Source: an uncultured Anaerolineae bacterium
GTDB taxonomy: Bacteria > Chloroflexota > Anaerolineae > Promineifilales > Promineifilaceae
Direction of reading: 5' to 3'
NCBI GenBank assembly: GCA_905479495.1
Contig: CAJQMR010000002.1
Location: 248,001-312,000, forward strand
DNA: 64,000 nt
Part shown: positions 17,469 through 25,953 of the stretch, one piece after another
Layout: every line of letters starts with the position of its first letter
Position numbering within the stretch: the first letter of the stretch is position 1
Position numbers and translations under genes: made by a program
Notes under the pieces: model-generated
What the model was told of the DNA's origin: nothing
What the model saw: the letters and a program-made list of their open reading frames with translations, nothing else
The model's database searches: none

Positions 17469-18005
17469 ATGATAAGTATTGGTGCGGGTGTTGTCATTGT
17501 GGAAGATGGCAAGGTGTTGTTGGTCAAACGAGAAGATTTAGAGGTGTGGGCACTGCCGGGGGGCGGTGTGGATGAGGGGGAGTCGTTGGCGGAAACGGCC
17601 GTTCGTGAAGCCTACGAAGAAACGGGACTGGAAGTTGAAATTACCCATCTAATTGGTGTTTATTCTGAGATCGGTAGCTGGAGTGATTGGCATATTGCCT
17701 CCTTTGCCGCAAGGGTCGTTGGTGGCAAGCTGAACTCTCAAATAGGTGAGGTGCTGGATTTGCAGTTTTTTCCACTCGATAATTTGCCCAGAGATATGTT
17801 TTGGTGGCACCGTCAGCATATTGTAGATTTTCAAGCTGGTCTGGGGGGATCTGGGGCAAGTCGGCAAGATATAAATTCCCAGCCTGGTGCATCCAATCGA
17901 GCTGAGCTGTACGCTATGCGTGACCAATCTGGAATGTCGCGCAGCGAGTTTTATCATTGGTACTATGAATCAAAGGATTCAAATAAAGTAAAGAAATCAC
18001 AGTAA
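17469..18005 (+). CDS. Nudix hydrolase
   Basis: 178 residues. A complete Nudix box GGVDEGESLAETAVREAYEE followed by TGLEV gives the metal-binding REAYEE core. The family cleaves nucleoside diphosphates linked to another group; the substrate is not readable. The C-terminal 50 residues (after FQAGLGG) are hydrophilic and look like an extension. ATG 17469 has AGGAA about nine bases upstream. The second half is AT-richer than parB and has no ACGGCCGT. Confidence 0.88.
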   Translation: MISIGAGVVIVEDGKVLLVKREDLEVWALPGGGVDEGESLAETAVREAYEETGLEVEITHLIGVYSEIGSWSDWHIASFAARVVGGKLNSQIGEVLDLQFFPLDNLPRDMFWWHRQHIVDFQAGLGGSGASRQDINSQPGASNRAELYAMRDQSGMSRSEFYHWYYESKDSNKVKKSQ

Positions 18006-18148
18006 CCCACCCTCCACTTATTCATCCACTTAGCATTTACTAAACCCTCAATATGCTTGTTTATAATTGGTGATCGATTTCGGATCGATTGATTTGTACG
18101 CTTTCTCCCTAGACTCAGCAGTTTATTGTATGTTTAAAGGAGAAAGCT

Positions 18149-20551
18149 TTGCTTAAGTACAGATCAATTTCAACATCCCTCATTGGCACATTTTTCATCA
18201 GTTCTATTTTGTTATTTTCCACGTTATTTTGGCTGCAAAACGGCCGTTCCACTCAAGCCGCCCCCCTCGCCACCACCTGGTATGTGAATGCCGCCACCGG
18301 CAGCGATAGCAATTCCTGCCTGTCAGCTGGTTCTGCCTGCGCCACCATCGGCGGGGCAATTGGCAAGGCTGCACTTGATGATGTGATTGAGGTTGCTGAC
18401 GGGACCTACACCGAAAATCTGGTTGAGGATTTGGCGGTGCAGAATTTAACGCTCAACGGTGCAGGTGTGGGCAGCACCATCATCGACGGCAGCACCAGCG
18501 GGCGGGTGCTGGAAACCACGGGCAACGTCACCATTACCGGTGTGACCATTCAAAACGGGTACATCGATCCCGGTGATATTTTTGGCGGGGCGGGCATTGC
18601 CAACTTTGGCACCTTGTTGGTACAAGACAGCCTAATCACCGGCAACAACACGACTGGTGGCGGCGGCGGTATTTTTAACAACAACCAGCTGACGCTGCTT
18701 AATTCTGAAGTCTCTGGCAACTCAGCAGATAGCGTCGGGGGCGGAATTGTCAACTATTCTGGCGATACGCTCACCGTTACCAACAGCCTGATTGCGAACA
18801 ACAGTGCTGACCAGGGCGCAGGAATTTACTCTATAGGCACAACTATCGTGACGGAGAGCACCATTCAGGGCAATACGGCCGATTCTTTTGGCGCTGGTGC
18901 TGCCGTGTGGGCGGGTACGGCCGTTTTCGACCGAACAATTATTTATCAAAACGAAGCGATTCAGGCAGGAGCAGGCATTCATAACGGGTTCGGCACTATC
19001 ACCGTCACCAACAGCACCATTAGTGACAACAGCGCCCCCAACCATGTGGGTATTTCTAATGTGGGTAGTGTAGAAGCCACCATTATTAACAGCACGATTG
19101 CCTACAATAACATCACCGCCTCTGGGCCTGGCCGCTATGGCGGCGTCAGCAACTACAACGGCGGTACCCTCACCATCCAAAACAGCATCGTGGCTCAAAA
19201 CGATGACCGCCAATGCTTTTCCAATGACAGTTGGACCTCGGCTGGGAATAACCTGGCCAGCGACAATTACTGTGATTTTGATACGACGGGTGACATTGAA
19301 TTGGTTGATCCGCTGCTGGCCCCGCTGGGCGATTACGGCGGACCGACGCTCACCCATCCGCTTAGCCCTGGCAGTCCGGCGATTGACGCGGGCAGCAATA
19401 CTGCCTGCCCTGCCACCGACCAGCGCGGCATTAGCCGTCCGATAGATGGCGACAATGATAGTACGGCCGTTTGCGACATCGGTGCCTTTGAAGCTCAAAA
19501 CCAGCTCACCATTGCCGATCTCTCCGTGCTGGAAGGCGACAGCGGCACGACGGATGCTGTTTTTACCGTCACCCTGTCACCGGCCAGCAGCCAGAGCGTG
19601 ACGGTGGATTTTGTCACGTTGGCGGATACGGCCGTGGCCAACAATGATTACGACACTACCAGCGGCCAACTCACCTTTGCTCCTGGCGAGACCACCCAAA
19701 CCATCACCGTTACCGTCAATGGCGACACCGACGACGAGCCGGATGAAACGTTCACCGTCACCCTGAGCAACGCCAGCAATGCCGACATTATTGACGGAAC
19801 GGCCGTTGGCACCATTGTGGATGACGATGGCTTGGGCAGCCTCACCATCTCGGATCAAACGGTGGATGAAGGTGACAGCGGCATTGTCATTGCCGAATTC
19901 ACCGTGACACTCTCTCCCGCTCCAACCAGCATCGTCACGGTGGATTACGCTACAGCCAACGGCAGCGCCAGCGCGGGCAGCGATTTTGGTGCCGCCAGCG
20001 ACCAGCTCACTTTTGGCCCTGGCCAAACCAGCCAAACAATCCAGGTCACAGTCAATGGCGATGACACGGATGAGGGCGCGAGCGAGACCTTTGTGGTGAA
20101 TCTGAGCAATGCCTCTGGGGCTAACATTACTGATAATCAAGCAACAGGCACCATTACGGATGATGATACGGCCGTTATCACCATTGCCGTTGGGCCACAG
20201 GTTGCCGAGGGAGATAGCGGGACGGGAACGGCCGTCTTCACCATCACCCTCACCAATCCCGCCAGCTACCCCATCACCGTTGATTACACCACAGAAGATG
20301 GCTTTGGCGATACCGGCGCTGACGCTGGCAGTGATTATGAGGCCAAGTCAGGCACGCTCACCTTCAATCCCGGCGAAACGTCCCAGAATATCAACATCAC
20401 CGTTTATGGCGATACCGAACCTGAACCGGATGAACGTTTTGTTATGCGTATCAGCAACGGCAACCCGGCCCCCATTCAGAACAGCTCAACCTACGGCGAC
20501 ATCCTCAACGACGACAATATGAAGGTTTACCTGCCGTTTATTATTCGTTAG
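18149..20551 (+). CDS. Secreted beta-helix protein with Calx-beta domains
   Basis: 800 residues, starting at TTG behind AAAGGAG. A signal peptide (about 1-40) leads to a right-handed beta-helix region (about 50-450) with many N-T/S-x-x-N-N rungs (TVTNSTISDNSA). Three Calx-beta domains follow (about 455-560, 560-670, 672-790), each with EGDSG and ending in VNGD...DE-type calcium-binding text. The last residues are KVYLPFIIR. Short hydrophobic-basic YLP endings recur in secreted Chloroflexota proteins as I recall them, and may be a sorting signal. The role is probably surface adhesion or polysaccharide contact. No catalytic residues are identified. It carries at least seven ACGGCCGT copies. Confidence 0.85.
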   Translation: MLKYRSISTSLIGTFFISSILLFSTLFWLQNGRSTQAAPLATTWYVNAATGSDSNSCLSAGSACATIGGAIGKAALDDVIEVADGTYTENLVEDLAVQNLTLNGAGVGSTIIDGSTSGRVLETTGNVTITGVTIQNGYIDPGDIFGGAGIANFGTLLVQDSLITGNNTTGGGGGIFNNNQLTLLNSEVSGNSADSVGGGIVNYSGDTLTVTNSLIANNSADQGAGIYSIGTTIVTESTIQGNTADSFGAGAAVWAGTAVFDRTIIYQNEAIQAGAGIHNGFGTITVTNSTISDNSAPNHVGISNVGSVEATIINSTIAYNNITASGPGRYGGVSNYNGGTLTIQNSIVAQNDDRQCFSNDSWTSAGNNLASDNYCDFDTTGDIELVDPLLAPLGDYGGPTLTHPLSPGSPAIDAGSNTACPATDQRGISRPIDGDNDSTAVCDIGAFEAQNQLTIADLSVLEGDSGTTDAVFTVTLSPASSQSVTVDFVTLADTAVANNDYDTTSGQLTFAPGETTQTITVTVNGDTDDEPDETFTVTLSNASNADIIDGTAVGTIVDDDGLGSLTISDQTVDEGDSGIVIAEFTVTLSPAPTSIVTVDYATANGSASAGSDFGAASDQLTFGPGQTSQTIQVTVNGDDTDEGASETFVVNLSNASGANITDNQATGTITDDDTAVITIAVGPQVAEGDSGTGTAVFTITLTNPASYPITVDYTTEDGFGDTGADAGSDYEAKSGTLTFNPGETSQNINITVYGDTEPEPDERFVMRISNGNPAPIQNSSTYGDILNDDNMKVYLPFIIR

Positions 20552-20560
20552 CCTTTTTCC

Positions 20561-20593
20561 AGGTGCGACGCACTTTCAAAGTGCGTCGCACCT
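20561..20593 (+). terminator. Perfect 16-bp hairpin with one-base loop
   Basis: AGGTGCGACGCACTTT (20561-20576) pairs perfectly with 20578-20593. It lies nine bases after the stop of the secreted beta-helix gene. There is no U-tract downstream, but a CTTTTTCC run precedes it, so it could act on the opposite strand. Confidence 0.6.
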
Positions 20594-20664
20594 CATTCCC
20601 CGTACGGCCGTTCCCCGGTATAATCCCCACACGATACCAAAACCACGCAGTTGGAGAAGCCAGC

Positions 20665-21858
20665 ATGAATAATCAGAACCTTGTCCGGGAAAAAGTCGCT
20701 CAAGCGACCCAAATTCTCAACGAGTTTGATGTTGACCTTTGGTTAACGTTTGTACGCGAAACCACCCTGTCGCCCGATCCGGCGCTGGAACTCATCGCCG
20801 ATGTGGATGTGACCTGGAAATCGGCCTTTATGCTTTGTCGAGATGGAGCACATGTGGCCATAATCGGCCGTTTTGACCGCGAAAACGTCGAGCAGCTGGG
20901 TGTCTACCCGCAAATCATCGGCTACGATCAGGGCATCGCCGAGCATCTCCGTGCCGTCCTGGCCGAAAAAGCGCCGCGCACCATCGCCATCAACAGTTCC
21001 GAAAATGACGTCGCTGCCGATGGCCTAAGCCACGGCCTGTTCTTGAGCTTGCAAAACATCCTGGCCAATACGCCGTTTGCCGACCGGCTCATTTCTGCCG
21101 AGAAAATCATTGCTGCCCTGCGCGGCCGTAAAAGTCCAGCGGAAGTCGAGCGGGTGCGCCAGGCAGTTGCCACCACCGAAGCGCTTTTTGACGAGGTGGA
21201 AGCGTTTGCCAAACCGGGCATGACCCAGCGCCAGATTGCTGAATTTGTACACGGCCGTATTGACGAGATGGGTCTGGACTACGCCTGGCCCAAGCCGTTT
21301 AACCCGATTGTGACCTGCGGCCCGAATTCGGCCGTAGGGCATGCTGCCGCCGGGGATGTGGTCCTGGAAAAAGGGCACACGCTGCACCTTGATTTGGGCG
21401 TCAAGCAAAACGATTACTGCTCCGACATCCAGCGCATGTGGTATGTGCTGGACGATGGCGAAACCGAAGCGCCGCCAGAGGTACAGCACGCTTTTGAGGT
21501 GGTCTACGGAGCCATCAAAGCCGGGGAATCGCTGCTGACGCCCGGCACCCCAGGCTGGCAAGTAGACGAAGCCGCCCGCGACTTCATCGTGGACAACGGC
21601 TACCCAGAGTACATGCACGCCTTCGGCCACCTGCTGGGCCGCGTCGCCCACGACGGGGCCACCGTCCTGGGGCCGCGCTGGGAGCGGTACGCCGGCATTT
21701 GCGAACTGCCGGTAGAGGTGGGCAACATCTTCACCCTTGAACTGCACGTCGTCGTGCCCAACCGCGGCATCATGAGCCTGGAAGAAGATGTGTTGGTCAC
21801 CGACTCCGGCGTCGAATACCTCAGCAACGCCCAAACCGTTTTACGGTTTATCCGCTGA
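20665..21858 (+). CDS. M24-family metallopeptidase (Xaa-Pro aminopeptidase-like)
   Basis: 397 residues with the two-domain creatinase/prolidase plan. The C-terminal metal-binding domain shows HLDLGVKQNDYCSDIQRM (two Asp ligands), HAFGHLLGR (His ligand), ELHV (Glu) and LEEDVLVTDSGVEYLS (Glu). It likely removes N-terminal residues before proline or cleaves dipeptides. ATG 20665 has GGAGAA seven bases upstream. Its last 18 bases overlap the end of the convergent Thr/Pro-rich gene. Confidence 0.88.
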   Translation: MNNQNLVREKVAQATQILNEFDVDLWLTFVRETTLSPDPALELIADVDVTWKSAFMLCRDGAHVAIIGRFDRENVEQLGVYPQIIGYDQGIAEHLRAVLAEKAPRTIAINSSENDVAADGLSHGLFLSLQNILANTPFADRLISAEKIIAALRGRKSPAEVERVRQAVATTEALFDEVEAFAKPGMTQRQIAEFVHGRIDEMGLDYAWPKPFNPIVTCGPNSAVGHAAAGDVVLEKGHTLHLDLGVKQNDYCSDIQRMWYVLDDGETEAPPEVQHAFEVVYGAIKAGESLLTPGTPGWQVDEAARDFIVDNGYPEYMHAFGHLLGRVAHDGATVLGPRWERYAGICELPVEVGNIFTLELHVVVPNRGIMSLEEDVLVTDSGVEYLSNAQTVLRFIR

Positions 21859-23109
21859 CTCTCTTTTGCCACGGGCATTTTTCTGCTCTTGTGGATTATG
21901 TAGAGCTTTCATCGTGTCTGCTCGTGGTGGTGGTTCTGTTGAGGGAGTGTCATTTTCACAACCCTCAGGCTCTTGAATATCTATTGTTTCGGTTTGAGAA
22001 ATGTTGGCCGGCCAGTAAGCTCGTGCTTCAATCGTGAATTCCCTACGTATGGCAAACGTTCCAGATGATCTCGGTAAGATTAATAATTGATCGGTGTAAG
22101 GCGTAGTTTCTGCCCAAACTAACCAGCTATCACATGTTACCTCGCTAAACAATTCTAATACATAATCCCCCGGTTCGGCCGTTGGCGTTGGCGTAGGTTC
22201 AAGGTCACAATTATCTGGCTTGACTATTTCAACTGTCCGGCTCTCAACCATGCCATTCGGCCAGCGCGCATTCGCGATAACGCGATACACGTCCCGCATT
22301 TCAAAATTGCCCTCGTTGGTCGGGATGAAAACAATCTCTGCACTGTCAGGCTCAGCGATGGCAAAAACTTGCCAGCTTTCACAGGTAATGACGGTTTCTA
22401 CCTCAAGCGTGTAATCAATCGGCGGCGTTGCCGTGGCGGTAGCAGTTGGACTAGCCGTAGCGGTTGGGCTGGCTGTAATTGTGGCAGTTGGTGACGGCGT
22501 ATGTGTTGAGGTTGGTGTGGCCGAAGCGGTTGGGCTAGCCGTGGAAGTTGGGCTGGGCGTAATTGTAGCGGTTGGTGATGGCGTTCGTGTCGGGATCGGT
22601 GTGGCCATAGCGGTTGGTCCAGGCAGGCGTGTAGGCGTTAAGATGGGTGTGGCGCTTGACCGTGGTGGATTATTGGGAACCTGAGTCGGTGAGCTGGAAG
22701 CAGTAGGTGTCGTGCTAGCAACAGGTAACTTCGGTGGAACTGGTGTATCACTGATCGGCGGCGTTTCAAGTTGCACGGGTGTGTTTGTGTTGGTTGGTGT
22801 GAAAATTTTAGTAACCGTTGGCGTTGGTATATCCACGGGCAGGGCTGTTGCGGTACCTTGGGGAGTAGCCGTACGTTTTTCCGGTAAGCTAGCAACTTGG
22901 GTGTTTGTAGGAACTATCAAGCTTGACTGTTTTGTACTATTTGTTGTGGGTGTTGAAATAGTGTCGCAATTAACGATATTGTCAACTGATGGACAATTGG
23001 ATTGTGCAAACAAAAGCAGCCCAATTATGGCAACAGCTAATAAAAACGCAATTGTGAACTGCCATAAGGGAAAGCCCGTTTTAGCCACAAGATGCTTCAA
23101 AAAGCTCAT
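21841..23109 (-). CDS. Membrane-anchored Thr/Pro-rich protein with two repeated domains
   Basis: 422 residues. One helix (about 16-36) anchors it. Residues 50-225 are a Thr/Pro/Ser/Ala-rich stalk with repeated TPSPTATIT-type units. Two tandem homologous domains of about 70 residues follow, starting DYTLEVETVITCESWQVF and DYVLELFSEVTCDSWLVW, each ending in a Cys (KPDNC, EPEGC), so each may hold one disulfide. A charged tail closes it. It is probably a surface protein. It lies 32 bases downstream of the small HTH-like membrane gene on the same strand. No function is recognised. Confidence 0.7.
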   Translation of the reverse strand: MSFLKHLVAKTGFPLWQFTIAFLLAVAIIGLLLFAQSNCPSVDNIVNCDTISTPTTNSTKQSSLIVPTNTQVASLPEKRTATPQGTATALPVDIPTPTVTKIFTPTNTNTPVQLETPPISDTPVPPKLPVASTTPTASSSPTQVPNNPPRSSATPILTPTRLPGPTAMATPIPTRTPSPTATITPSPTSTASPTASATPTSTHTPSPTATITASPTATASPTATATATPPIDYTLEVETVITCESWQVFAIAEPDSAEIVFIPTNEGNFEMRDVYRVIANARWPNGMVESRTVEIVKPDNCDLEPTPTPTAEPGDYVLELFSEVTCDSWLVWAETTPYTDQLLILPRSSGTFAIRREFTIEARAYWPANISQTETIDIQEPEGCENDTPSTEPPPRADTMKALHNPQEQKNARGKRESADKP

Positions 23110-23141
23110 TATTCAACTCCCTCATTTTGCTACTAAAAGTT

Positions 23142-23627
23142 CTAAGTTCCAATTATTTCTTTTATTGCCTTCATCAACTCTCTTCCAAAAAAGCCAAGGA
23201 AGCCGACAATAAATGTAAATGCGATCCATGCAAAGATAACGTGAATTTGAAGATGCTTAACGATGAGTTCCCCAATAGTTGCTACTCCGAGAGCGATCAT
23301 AAATAGAGCTTGGTCTCGGTGTCGTCTAATAAGATCATCTTTTTGTTCATCTTCAAATAGATCGTTGACATTTTTATGTAAACTACTGAGTTGTAATTCA
23401 ATACTCTCTAATTTCTGAGCAATATCTGATTCAGAATTACTAACTTCTATATGATTGTTATTTAGAGAAAAAAGATAGCGAATAGAAACAGGTTGAAGGA
23501 ACCATTCACGATCTTCTGGAAACCCCCGGTAAACACCTGGAACAGGTCTTGTATCTAAGATCTGCTCAACCTTTACCTCACTAACCCCAATAAGCTGGCT
23601 CACTTCACTAATTTTGTAACTAATCAT
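23142..23627 (-). CDS. Small membrane protein with HTH-like start
   Basis: 161 residues. The start YKISEVSQLIGVSEVKVEQIL looks like a MerR/Xre-type helix-turn-helix. Next comes a region with coiled-coil character (KLESIELQLSSLHKNVNDLFEDEQ), then two helices (about 105-122 and 128-148). It is AT-rich, has no ACGGCCGT, and diverges from the ATPase at 23858 across a 230-base gap that could hold shared promoters. It may be a membrane-bound regulator; no family is recognised. Confidence 0.6.
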   Translation of the reverse strand: MISYKISEVSQLIGVSEVKVEQILDTRPVPGVYRGFPEDREWFLQPVSIRYLFSLNNNHIEVSNSESDIAQKLESIELQLSSLHKNVNDLFEDEQKDDLIRRHRDQALFMIALGVATIGELIVKHLQIHVIFAWIAFTFIVGFLGFFGRELMKAIKEIIGT

Positions 23628-23857
23628 TTTTGCTGACTCTGTCCTATTAATTTAATAAGTCTCTTACTACAACAAATATAGAAAAAATCATTTAATAACT
23701 CTGCTCACTAATCGTAATAAAAAACGTATTTTAGTGTTGGTCAACACACAATCAGTTTGCTGGCAATTAGCTGACGATTGCCTTCTTGTGAAACTAGCGT
23801 TACAATTTTTAATACATTACCTTTTCATTGACTCTCTCGTAACACTGGGCAAGCAGT

Positions 23858-25549
23858 ATGACCATAGAATTACCCTCAAACGGTGACAACGTGACCGGAT
23901 GGCTTAAAGGCCTCGGGTTTGATTTGGGGCATCCCTTTAAACTTAGGGAAGCTTTACAGGAACGCATGCTTCTGCCTCATTTCTTTGTAGAGGTAGACGG
24001 GTACGAAACTATCCAAAACCAACAAAGCTTAATTGCGGCCGCACCGCGCGGTGCTGGGAAGACAGCTCTACGGATTATGGCTGCCCATAAGGCTGCGCCA
24101 TGGGTGCCAGATACCGATACATTAGCTGTTGAACATACAGATTTTGAGGTGATGTTGAATCGCCACGAGCAGGGGGTAAATTTTTCCATTGTTGATCATC
24201 AGAAAAATCTACTTAAAGCCGGCACACATTCTCTCCTGGCGCTTTTTTGTGGCATTGGTGTCAATATTGATGATGAGACAACCCAAGAGAAACGCCTCAA
24301 GTTGGTGCGGCAGCTAGTAGAGCCAGATAAAGTACATCTGGGCAATTTGCTGCGTTTATATGACCCTATCTGGTTTAGGCCCGATCACACCCGCTTTCGA
24401 ATCCAGAATCTAGCAGGCAATTTTGATAGTTACCAATGGCCCACATTTACCCAGGCAGTTGAAAGTCGGCAACTAAGGGCTTGGGTCTTAAATGAGCCTG
24501 TCTTACGCGATCGTGAAACAATTCTCTTTTTGGCAGATTTGAATGATAAATCATCAGCCTCCCTTGTGGAACCTGCTTCAATTACCCAGGCCGTTGGAGA
24601 ATTTGCTCAGTTTTGCCAAAGTCTTGACTTTGTTCATTTACGCTTTTTAATTGATAGAGTTGATGAGTTCCCACAGACAGAAAATAATCCCCAGTTACAA
24701 GCACAACTGCTTCATCCATTATTAGGTAATTTGCATTTAGAGGAAATGTCTGGTGTTGCTTTTAAATTTTTTATTCCAGATGAAACCTATGAGGTCCTTA
24801 GGGCAAATGCAATGGTGCGTCTAGATCGCTTTCACAATGTAGCTGTCCAGGTTGACTGGACAGAGGAAAAGTTACGCCAGTTGTTGCAGCGACGCTTAGA
24901 TGTTTTTAGTAATGGCCGCGTCACGGACTTTGCTCAAATCTGCCAAGAGCAGGATAAGCAGTTGGCTGCTCGTTTGGAGCAAAAGCTGTTAGCTGTCGCT
25001 GACAATTCACCGCGTCGTTTGATAACGGCCGTTTACTACCTAATGGAAGCACACGTTCAGAATGTGGGCCCCACTGGATTAATCGGAGAAGGCGATTGGG
25101 ATAAGGCTGATGAGCAAATGAGGATTGATGGTTTTATTGAAGGAAACAGAGAAAATTTAGTTTATAGACCTATAGAACAGCCGGGAAGAGAAATTAAAGA
25201 GGTTACAGAGATTACAGATGCTATAATCCCCATACTATATATCCATCCTGAGCTGCCACAAATACTGATAGCAGCGGAGAAGATTGATCTTACGCCAACT
25301 GAACACAGCATTATGCTGGAGATTGAGCAAAACGATAATATGATGTCGCGCGACGATCTGGCGCGTATTGTGTGGCAAGCGGACAAAGATACGTCTAATC
25401 AAGCTATTGATCGCACAATCAGCAGGCTGAGAGATAAACTAAAACCAGTCAGCAATAATGACAAATACAGATATATCAAAACGGTCCGAGGCTGGGGGTA
25501 TAGGCTGGAGAATTGTGAACTTGATTACCAGCATCCTTTGAATGATTGA
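23858..25549 (+). CDS. AAA-type ATPase fused to a PhoB-like winged helix
   Basis: 563 residues. Walker A is APRGAGKTAL (Lys 68) and Walker B probably LRFLIDRVDEF (about 268). A sensor-2-like DNSPRRLITAVYYLME lies near 387. The C-terminus (about 478-553) is an OmpR/PhoB-type DNA-binding domain: LTPTEHSIMLEIEQND, then the recognition-helix region AIDRTISRLRDKL, then RYIKTVRGWGYRLE. An NTPase-gated transcription factor is the simplest reading. It opens a plus-strand run leading to two STAND NTPases and a radical SAM enzyme. One ACGGCCGT (near 25024) lies inside. Partner and signal are unknown. Confidence 0.75.
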   Translation: MTIELPSNGDNVTGWLKGLGFDLGHPFKLREALQERMLLPHFFVEVDGYETIQNQQSLIAAAPRGAGKTALRIMAAHKAAPWVPDTDTLAVEHTDFEVMLNRHEQGVNFSIVDHQKNLLKAGTHSLLALFCGIGVNIDDETTQEKRLKLVRQLVEPDKVHLGNLLRLYDPIWFRPDHTRFRIQNLAGNFDSYQWPTFTQAVESRQLRAWVLNEPVLRDRETILFLADLNDKSSASLVEPASITQAVGEFAQFCQSLDFVHLRFLIDRVDEFPQTENNPQLQAQLLHPLLGNLHLEEMSGVAFKFFIPDETYEVLRANAMVRLDRFHNVAVQVDWTEEKLRQLLQRRLDVFSNGRVTDFAQICQEQDKQLAARLEQKLLAVADNSPRRLITAVYYLMEAHVQNVGPTGLIGEGDWDKADEQMRIDGFIEGNRENLVYRPIEQPGREIKEVTEITDAIIPILYIHPELPQILIAAEKIDLTPTEHSIMLEIEQNDNMMSRDDLARIVWQADKDTSNQAIDRTISRLRDKLKPVSNNDKYRYIKTVRGWGYRLENCELDYQHPLND

Positions 25550-25766
25550 CAAATGACAGAAAATTGTCAGCAAACTGGCTGATTGCTGTCAAGTTACAGT
25601 TAAACAATCATTTTACACTTGTTGCAAATAGTGGTTTTTTTCTCACTCTTCCATAAAAAAAACGCCAACTAAACTAAAATTTCTTACTTTTAAAGGTGCC
25701 AATGTTTGTCACACTACTGTTTTGCACCGCGAATAAATGAGGAAATATGGAGAAGAGGTGCAAAAG

Positions 25767-25856
25767 ATGTCAGCTAAACTTGACAAGTGTCATCGGATTA
25801 CCCTAATTGCGTGGGCTGTAAGTAACTACATTACACCAACTACTTGGCTGTGTTAA
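25767..25856 (+). CDS. Candidate small peptide (29 residues), possible maturase substrate
   Basis: The frame reads MSAKLDKCHR at its start and TPTTWLC at its end, with Trp 16, Tyr 21, Trp 27, Cys 8 and Cys 29. GAGG lies eight bases before the ATG; an in-frame ATG at 25737 would add ten residues but has no ribosome site. Small size, a charged start, an aromatic/Cys end and location in the same run as a radical SAM/SPASM maturase fit a precursor peptide. Chance is a serious rival for so short a frame. Confidence 0.35.
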   Translation: MSAKLDKCHRITLIAWAVSNYITPTTWLC

Positions 25857-25872
25857 AATAGCCAACATCAAT

Positions 25873-25917
25873 TCCTGTGGAAGCATTCCTAACAGGAGCT
25901 TAATTGTAAATGCTTCC
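25873..25917 (+). promoter_or_regulatory. Possible H-type pseudoknot before the STAND gene
   Basis: TCCTGT (25873-25878) pairs with ACAGGA (25892-25897). GGAAGCATT (25879-25887) pairs with AATGCTTCC (25909-25917). The arms alternate in the order A-B-A'-B', which allows a pseudoknot or two exclusive hairpins. It lies between the small peptide frame and the STAND ATPase. Confidence 0.4.
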
Positions 25918-25953
25918 CTAGTTAACGCAGTTTGCAGTAAAAGGGTGCATCAA

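Larger units (their letters stand above)
25550..25953 (+). promoter_or_regulatory. Gap upstream of the STAND genes with inverted repeats
   Basis: A nested set of repeats follows the ATPase stop. TTGACA (25546-25551) is mirrored by TGTCAA (25587-25592), and TGACA/TGTCA arms at 25554-25569 lie between them. They could be operators for the winged helix encoded just upstream. A 29-codon frame occupies 25767-25856. A pseudoknot-like pair of stems follows at 25873-25917. AAGGG at 25942 serves the STAND start at 25954. Confidence 0.45.

Noticed and set aside
21025-21834. 269-residue open frame opposite the M24 peptidase
   Set aside because: Shadow of the peptidase gene, no start signal or motif.
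22433-22684. Val/Ala/Gly-repeat open frame and tandem repeats
   Set aside because: This is the antisense of the Thr/Pro stalk. The repeats are variable and unspaced, so it is not a CRISPR array.
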